DNA of 64,000 bases, from contig NZ_CP136594.1 in assembly GCF_032852305.1 (NCBI RefSeq), positions 372,001 to 436,000 of the forward strand, written 5' to 3'. Origin of the DNA: Parasphingorhabdus sp. SCSIO 66989. GTDB taxonomy: Bacteria > Pseudomonadota > Alphaproteobacteria > Sphingomonadales > Sphingomonadaceae. Position numbers and translations under genes: made by a program. The first letter of the stretch is position 1, and every line of letters starts with the position of its first letter. The notes beneath the pieces are model-generated. The model saw only the letters and a program-made list of their open reading frames with translations, did no database searches and was not told the DNA's origin. Of the stretch, positions 59,499 to 64,000 are shown piece by piece.

Positions 59499-60473
59499 AT
59501 GACAGATAGTACACAGCAACCGGTCAATTCGGGCTTTGGCGCATTTAGTGAGCCTGACGAAGTGCTGGCCGGTATTGATCTGGCGGGCAAACAGGCGGTG
59601 GTTACGGGCGGTTATTCGGGCATCGGGCTGGAGACCGTGCGGGCATTGGCCAAGCGCGGGGTCAAGGTGCTGGTGCCGGTGCGTGATCCGGCGAAAGCGC
59701 AAGACGCACTCGCCGATGTAGAAGGCGATGTTGCCACTGCTGCGATGGACCTTGCCGATCTCGCCTCGGTGCGGGGCTTTGCCGATCAGGTTGTGGCTGA
59801 TTGGGACCGGCTGGACCTGTTGATCAACAATGCCGGGATTATGGCCTGCCCCGAAACCCGCACCGATCAGGGCTGGGAGATGCAGTTTGCGGTCAACCAT
59901 ATCGGCCATTTTGTGCTGGCTCAGGGGCTGATGCCGTTGCTGCAAAAGACCGATGCGCCGCGGGTTGTGGCGCTGTCTTCCACCGGCCATAAACAATCAC
60001 CCATTCGCTGGGACGACCCGTTCTTTACCAAGGAGCCCTATGACAAATGGGTGGCCTATGGTCAGTCCAAGACCGCCAATGCGCTGTTCGCGCGCGCATT
60101 GCATCCGCGGCTCGCAGCCAGTGGTGGCCATGCCTTTGGCGTGCATCCCGGCGGCATTGACACACCGCTGCAACGCCATCTGCAGGATGAGGAAATGATA
60201 GCGCTGGGCTGGAAGGATGAAAGCGGTGACTGGTCCGAAGCAGCCAAGGCGATGTTCAAATCGCCAACACAGGGCTGCACCACGAGTCTTTGGGCCGCAA
60301 CCAGCCCGATGCTCGCCGACAAAGGCGGACAATATTGCGAGGATTGCGATATCGCCGCTTTGAGCGATCCGGATAATCCGGTGCGCTACAAAAATGTCGA
60401 GCCGCATGCCTGTGACGATGATGCGGCTGAACGGCTTTGGGTGATGACCGAGGATTTGCTATCAGATAGCTGA
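59499..60473 (+). CDS. SDR family oxidoreductase (retinol dehydrogenase/WWOX-like)
   Basis: NAD(P)-dependent SDR of 324 aa from ATG 59499 (AGGAGAGG upstream; the frame extends back into ald). The cofactor motif is TGGYSGIGLETV (about 37-48), NNAG near 109, Ser in VALSSTGH, and YGQSK near 187-191 as the catalytic pair. The long C-terminal part (about 240-324) with EDCDIAAL matches the large subgroup acting on lipophilic alcohols or ketones. The substrate is unknown. It is convergent with eda (18-nt gap). Confidence 0.88.
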   Translation: MTDSTQQPVNSGFGAFSEPDEVLAGIDLAGKQAVVTGGYSGIGLETVRALAKRGVKVLVPVRDPAKAQDALADVEGDVATAAMDLADLASVRGFADQVVADWDRLDLLINNAGIMACPETRTDQGWEMQFAVNHIGHFVLAQGLMPLLQKTDAPRVVALSSTGHKQSPIRWDDPFFTKEPYDKWVAYGQSKTANALFARALHPRLAASGGHAFGVHPGGIDTPLQRHLQDEEMIALGWKDESGDWSEAAKAMFKSPTQGCTTSLWAATSPMLADKGGQYCEDCDIAALSDPDNPVRYKNVEPHACDDDAAERLWVMTEDLLSDS

Positions 60474-60491
60474 TGTTTGCGCGAGCCGCGC

Positions 60492-61103
60492 TCAGCCTAT
60501 CTTCGCCGCCGCTTCGGCATTGGCTTGCACTACGCTGGCATCGAACGCGCCGCCGGGCACAATCCAGCTACCACCGACGCAAAGGACCTGGTCGAGCGCG
60601 AGCCAGTCTTGTGCATTATCGGGCTTGATGCCGCCGGTGGGGCAGAAGCGGGCATTACCAAAGGGGCCGGTCAGTGCCTTGAGCGCGGGCACTCCGCCAT
60701 TGGCCATGGCGGGGAAGAATTTGAAATGAGCAAGCCCCAATTCCATGCCGCGCATAATGTCACCGGCATTCGCGATGCCGGGCAGGAACGGCACGTCATT
60801 GGCAATCGCCGCTTGGCCCAGCGTATCGGTGAGGCCGGGTGAGACGATAAATTCGCTGCCCGCATCAAGCGCCTTGTCGAGATCGGCGGTGCTGCTCACT
60901 GTGCCTGCGCCGACAATCGCGCCATCGACCTGCCGCATTTCCCTGATCACCTCGAGCGCGCAATCGGTGCGCAGCGTGACCTCGAGCACGGGCAGACCGC
61001 CAGCGACCAGCGCTTCGGCCATGGGGATGGCGGTTGCGACATCGTGCACCACGAGCACCGGGATTACCGGCGCGGTGCGCATGATCGTTTCTATGTCTCG
61101 CAT
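60492..61103 (-). CDS. eda: 2-dehydro-3-deoxy-phosphogluconate aldolase
   Basis: KDPG aldolase of the Entner-Doudoroff pathway, which cleaves KDPG to pyruvate and glyceraldehyde-3-phosphate. The 203-aa TIM-barrel protein has Glu in LEVTLRTD (about 41), the Schiff-base Lys in HFKFFPA near 132, GTVSS and PTGGI phosphate motifs. It overlaps glk by 13 nt, so it is the last gene of pgl-edd-glk-eda. Confidence 0.94.
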   Translation of the reverse strand: MRDIETIMRTAPVIPVLVVHDVATAIPMAEALVAGGLPVLEVTLRTDCALEVIREMRQVDGAIVGAGTVSSTADLDKALDAGSEFIVSPGLTDTLGQAAIANDVPFLPGIANAGDIMRGMELGLAHFKFFPAMANGGVPALKALTGPFGNARFCPTGGIKPDNAQDWLALDQVLCVGGSWIVPGGAFDASVVQANAEAAAKIG

Positions 61104-62089
61104 GCAGGAAATTCCTTCAAATAGGCGGCAGCCGCGCCGTACAGGCCGGGCTCGTCAATCAACAGCCGTTTGACCGGCATGGTTTCCATCATCCAGCGAA
61201 ACCGCCCTTTTGCGAGCAGTCTCTCACGAAAGCCCGATTGCGCGAATTTTTCACCAATACGAGCGCCAAGGCCACCCGCGAGTACGATGCTGTGTGCGCC
61301 TTGCACCAGCGCGATATCGCCGACAACGCTGCCCAGGCACAGACAAAAGCGATCAAAGGCGGCGGCCGCGAGGCTGTCTTCACCGGACAAAGCAAGCGTC
61401 CATAGCGCCTTGTCATCAAGATCGCGCGCGGCCTGTCCCTCCATCTCTGCGAGCACGCGATAGATCACATTGAGGCCACTGCCTGAGACGATACGTTCTG
61501 CCGAGACACGGCTATGCTGTTTGCGCAGCGCAGCCAAAATCCGGTCTTCCACAGCATCATGCGGCGCAAAGTCGAGATGCCCGCCCTCGGTCTCGGTAAC
61601 AATATACCGGCCCTGATCCCAGACGATATGCGCAACGCCAAGTCCGGTGCCCGGTCCGACGACGCTGACCAAACCATCACGCTGCAAATCCTGATCCTCC
61701 GGGCCGCACAGATGGGCGAAGTCCTCCGCGCCCGCCTGCGCCACCGCATGGGCCACGGCACCAAAATCATTGATCAGGGTAAAATGCTCCAGCCCCAGCT
61801 TCTCCTGTGCCAGTGCCGGGCGCAGCATCCAGCTGGAATTGGTGAAGGTCATAACCTCGCCATTGACCCGCGCGGCGGCGGCAATAGCGCCATGACGGGG
61901 CAGGGAGCGGCCAATCTGCCGGGCATAATCCTGCCAGGCAATCTGCAGGCTGGCATGATCGGCGGTGCGCAGCTTTTCCATATGGCTAAGCTCTGCCAGC
62001 CTCCCCTCGGCGATATGGGCAATAGCAAAGCGCGCATGGGTGCCGCCAATATCGGCGACCACCAGCTCTTCAGCATGGGTCTGGCTCAC
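61091..62089 (-). CDS. glk: Glucokinase
   Basis: ATP-dependent glucokinase of 332 aa (Glk/ROK-unrelated bacterial type). The phosphate-1 motif is [25 protein letters not shown] has the catalytic Asp, GPGTGLGVA binds phosphate, [11 protein letters not shown] contacts glucose, and [12 protein letters not shown] is the adenosine motif. ATGA overlap with edd and a 13-nt overlap with eda put it in the operon that feeds glucose-6-phosphate to the Entner-Doudoroff pathway. Confidence 0.95.
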   Translation of the reverse strand: MSQTHAEELVVADIGGTHARFAIAHIAEGRLAELSHMEKLRTADHASLQIAWQDYARQIGRSLPRHGAIAAAARVNGEVMTFTNSSWMLRPALAQEKLGLEHFTLINDFGAVAHAVAQAGAEDFAHLCGPEDQDLQRDGLVSVVGPGTGLGVAHIVWDQGRYIVTETEGGHLDFAPHDAVEDRILAALRKQHSRVSAERIVSGSGLNVIYRVLAEMEGQAARDLDDKALWTLALSGEDSLAAAAFDRFCLCLGSVVGDIALVQGAHSIVLAGGLGARIGEKFAQSGFRERLLAKGRFRWMMETMPVKRLLIDEPGLYGAAAAYLKEFPACET

Positions 62090-63930
62090 AGCCCGGCCTC
62101 GCTCAGCATGGCCGAGCCGCCTTTTTCTGCCGGATCAGCAAAGCGGCGCATCATCGCAAACAACTCGCGGCCTACGCCCTGTTCAGGTGGCGGTGGTGCG
62201 ACATTGTCGCGGGCGTCCCACTCTGCCCTATCGACCAAAGCCTCAAGCACGCCGCTATGGGCGCACACGCGCACCATGTCACCATCGCGCAGCTTGGCGA
62301 GCGGGCCGCCATGATGTGCTTCGGGCGACACATGGATGGCGGCGGGCACCTTGCCGCTCGCGCCCGACATGCGGCCATCGGTGACAAAGGCGATTTTGTG
62401 GCCACGATCCTGCAACACACCGAGCGACGGGGTCAGCTTGTGCAATTCGGGCATACCATTGGCGGCTGGCCCCTGAAAACGGACAACAATGACCGCATCG
62501 CCGTCCAACTCACCTGCCTTGAATGCGGTGACGACATCTTCCTGTCGGGTGAATATCCGCGCCGGTGCCTCTATGGTCCAGCGCTCGCTGGCGACGGCGC
62601 TGACCTTGATGGTGGCGCGACCGAGATTGCCGGTGAGCAGCTTCATGCCGCCTTCGGGCTGAAATGGTGCCGATACCGGGCGCAGCATGCTGTCATCAAG
62701 GCTGGTCTCCGGCGGCGCGTCAAAGTGCAGCGCACCCTGCTCGTCAAGCCGTGGCTCGCGGGCGCCATCGGATAACGATGTACCATAAACGGTACGGATA
62801 TCATCATGCGCCAGCCCGGCATTGACCAACTCACGAATGACAAAGGGCATGCCGCCTGCCGCGGCGAAATGGTTCACGTCCCCGGTACCATTGGGGTAGA
62901 TGCTGGTGATCAGCGGCACCACTTTGGACAGGGCATCCAGATCATCCCAGTCAATGATAATCCCGGCGGCGCGGGCAATGGCGGGGATATGGATGACATG
63001 GTTGGTAGAGCCGCCGGTGGCAAGCAAGCCGACCGCGGCATTGACGATGGCTTTTTCATCAATGCAATGGCCGAGCGCGCGATAATCCTCTTCGGCTGTA
63101 TCCGTGCCGCCTGCAGCCCAGCCAATTTCGGTGACGCGGTGCACTGCGGCGCGGGTCAGCTCCTGACGCAGCTTTTGCCCCGGATTGACAAAGCTGGCCC
63201 CGGGCATATGCAGCCCCATCATCTCCATCATCATCTGGTTGGAATTGGCGGTGCCATAAAAGGTACAGGTGCCAGCGCCGTGATAAGAGGCGCTTTCCGC
63301 TTCGAGCAGCTCCTTCTTGCCTACCTTGCCCTCGGCATAAAGCTGGCGCACCCGGATTTTCTCCTTGTTAGCGAGGCCCGAAGGCATCGGACCCGCCGGG
63401 ATCAGGATCATCGGCAAATGGCCAAAGCGCAGCGCGCCGATCAGCAGGCCGGGGACGATCTTGTCGCAAATACCGAGCAGCACCGCGCCCTCAAACATGC
63501 CATGGCTCAGCGCGACCGAGGTTGCCATGGCGATAACGTCGCGGCTGAACAGCGAGAGTTCCATGCCGGGCTGTCCCTGGGTCACACCGTCACACATGGC
63601 CGGAACGCCGCCCGCGACCTGTGCGGTTGCGCCTTTCTCGCGCGCAAATATCTTGATCTGCTCCGGATAGCGGCCATAGGGCTGATGCGCTGACAGCATC
63701 TCATTATAGGCGGTGACAATGCCGATATTCATCGTCTTGCCGCCGCGAATGGCGGGCTTGTCATCGCCACTGGCGGCAAAGCCATGTGCCAGATTGCCGC
63801 AGGAGAGATTGGGCCGATGCACGCCTTCATCACGCGCACGATCAATCAGGTCGAGATAGGCGCCGCGCCCGGGCTTGGAGCGCGCAATAATGCGCTGGGT
63901 TACCTCTTCAACGACCGGATTCAAAGTCAT
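62086..63930 (-). CDS. edd: Phosphogluconate dehydratase
   Basis: Dehydrates 6-phosphogluconate to KDPG. The 614-aa protein of the IlvD/Edd family, normal length, has the iron-sulfur Cys set typical of Edd ([31 protein letters not shown]), [12 protein letters not shown], and [23 protein letters not shown] near the C-terminus. Its start overlaps the stop of pgl (ATGA), and its stop the glk start. Firm. Confidence 0.96.
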   Translation of the reverse strand: MTLNPVVEEVTQRIIARSKPGRGAYLDLIDRARDEGVHRPNLSCGNLAHGFAASGDDKPAIRGGKTMNIGIVTAYNEMLSAHQPYGRYPEQIKIFAREKGATAQVAGGVPAMCDGVTQGQPGMELSLFSRDVIAMATSVALSHGMFEGAVLLGICDKIVPGLLIGALRFGHLPMILIPAGPMPSGLANKEKIRVRQLYAEGKVGKKELLEAESASYHGAGTCTFYGTANSNQMMMEMMGLHMPGASFVNPGQKLRQELTRAAVHRVTEIGWAAGGTDTAEEDYRALGHCIDEKAIVNAAVGLLATGGSTNHVIHIPAIARAAGIIIDWDDLDALSKVVPLITSIYPNGTGDVNHFAAAGGMPFVIRELVNAGLAHDDIRTVYGTSLSDGAREPRLDEQGALHFDAPPETSLDDSMLRPVSAPFQPEGGMKLLTGNLGRATIKVSAVASERWTIEAPARIFTRQEDVVTAFKAGELDGDAVIVVRFQGPAANGMPELHKLTPSLGVLQDRGHKIAFVTDGRMSGASGKVPAAIHVSPEAHHGGPLAKLRDGDMVRVCAHSGVLEALVDRAEWDARDNVAPPPPEQGVGRELFAMMRRFADPAEKGGSAMLSEAGL

Positions 63931-64000
63931 GATTCACTCCAGTAAACAGTTACGGGTGGGCCGGGGATGCGCAGCAATCGCGCAATTGGCAGATCATTCT
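63927..64000 (-). CDS. pgl: 6-phosphogluconolactonase, 3' end (partial)
   Basis: The minus strand has an open frame from the right edge that stops in TGA at 63929-63927, overlapping the edd ATG. The 23 visible residues end in [10 protein letters not shown], and LPIARLLR precedes it, matching the C-terminus of DevB-type 6-phosphogluconolactonase. This fits the zwf-pgl-edd-glk order of alphaproteobacteria. zwf would lie beyond the window. Confidence 0.75.
   Translation of the reverse strand, partial: NDLPIARLLRIPGPPVTVYWSES

Overview
The window is about 60% GC and looks like chromosomal DNA of a heterotrophic alphaproteobacterium of the order Sphingomonadales (a marine or freshwater Sphingopyxis/Sphingorhabdus/Erythrobacter-like lineage). 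The indications are a DUF1491 gene beside a SleB-type hydrolase, a CYP153-like P450, a PEP-CTERM protein with a VPAPG-type tail, an Entner-Doudoroff cluster in the order pgl-edd-glk-eda, a large TonB receptor, and the palindromic REP-type repeats common in sphingomonad intergenic DNA. The genus cannot be fixed from sequence alone.

Layout. 1-9.7 kb: housekeeping genes (thioesterase, DUF1491, cell-wall hydrolase, dapD with a pyrimidine nucleotidase, a lipidated autotransporter subtilase, queG, an ABC exporter). 9.8-11.3 kb: a CYP153-like P450 behind a perfect palindrome. 11.3-18.3 kb: msrB, VOC protein, rlmE, ppx/gppA, tRNA-Gln, a TPR lipoprotein, a Ser-rich PEP-CTERM protein, a 2OG-Fe(II) oxygenase and a CitE-like lyase. 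18.3-23.4 kb: the DabA/DabB inorganic-carbon transporter with a divergent LysR regulator. 23.4-29.2 kb: ggt-otsB-GH15-otsA. 29.3-31.4 kb: a small membrane protein and a type II NADH dehydrogenase. 56.2-64 kb: tRNA-Ser, a cyclophilin, DUF1905, a terminal-inverted-repeat element, alanine dehydrogenase, an SDR, and eda-glk-edd-pgl.

The accessory centrepiece is 31.4-56.1 kb, which ends beside tRNA-Ser(GGA). It holds a C45-type acyltransferase/amidase, two class III aminotransferases, two BKACE (beta-keto acid cleavage) enzymes, a 2,4-dienoyl-CoA-reductase-like SDR, a second SDR, a 3-hydroxyisobutyrate-dehydrogenase-like enzyme, an enolase-superfamily enzyme, a TonB receptor, a TetR regulator, a CPBP membrane protease, a hydroxypyruvate-isomerase-like protein, a class-C beta-lactamase-like serine hydrolase, a prolyl aminopeptidase, a GPH-family transporter, an SMP-30 lactonase, an alpha-oxoamine synthase, a transketolase/AceE-like ThDP enzyme and a cysteine-synthase-like PLP enzyme. 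The promoter regions of this cluster share a palindrome, ATGAC-N6-GTCAT or close variants, at four strong sites and one weak site. This marks it as one regulon, most simply under the TetR protein encoded inside it.

My leading hypothesis is a catabolic system for a peptide or amide containing a beta-amino acid. Uptake would be by the TonB receptor and the GPH transporter. The CPBP protease, serine hydrolase and aminopeptidase would cut it open, a combination that recalls MlrA/MlrB of microcystin-degrading sphingomonads. A beta-transaminase would give a beta-keto acid, BKACE would cleave it with acetyl-CoA, and the dienoyl-CoA reductase would take the resulting unsaturated acyl-CoA. Adda, the beta-amino acid of microcystins and nodularins, carries a 4,6-diene and would give exactly a 2,4-dienoyl-CoA by this route. 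The substrate assignment is inference. The gene content, operon structure and shared operators are read directly from the sequence.
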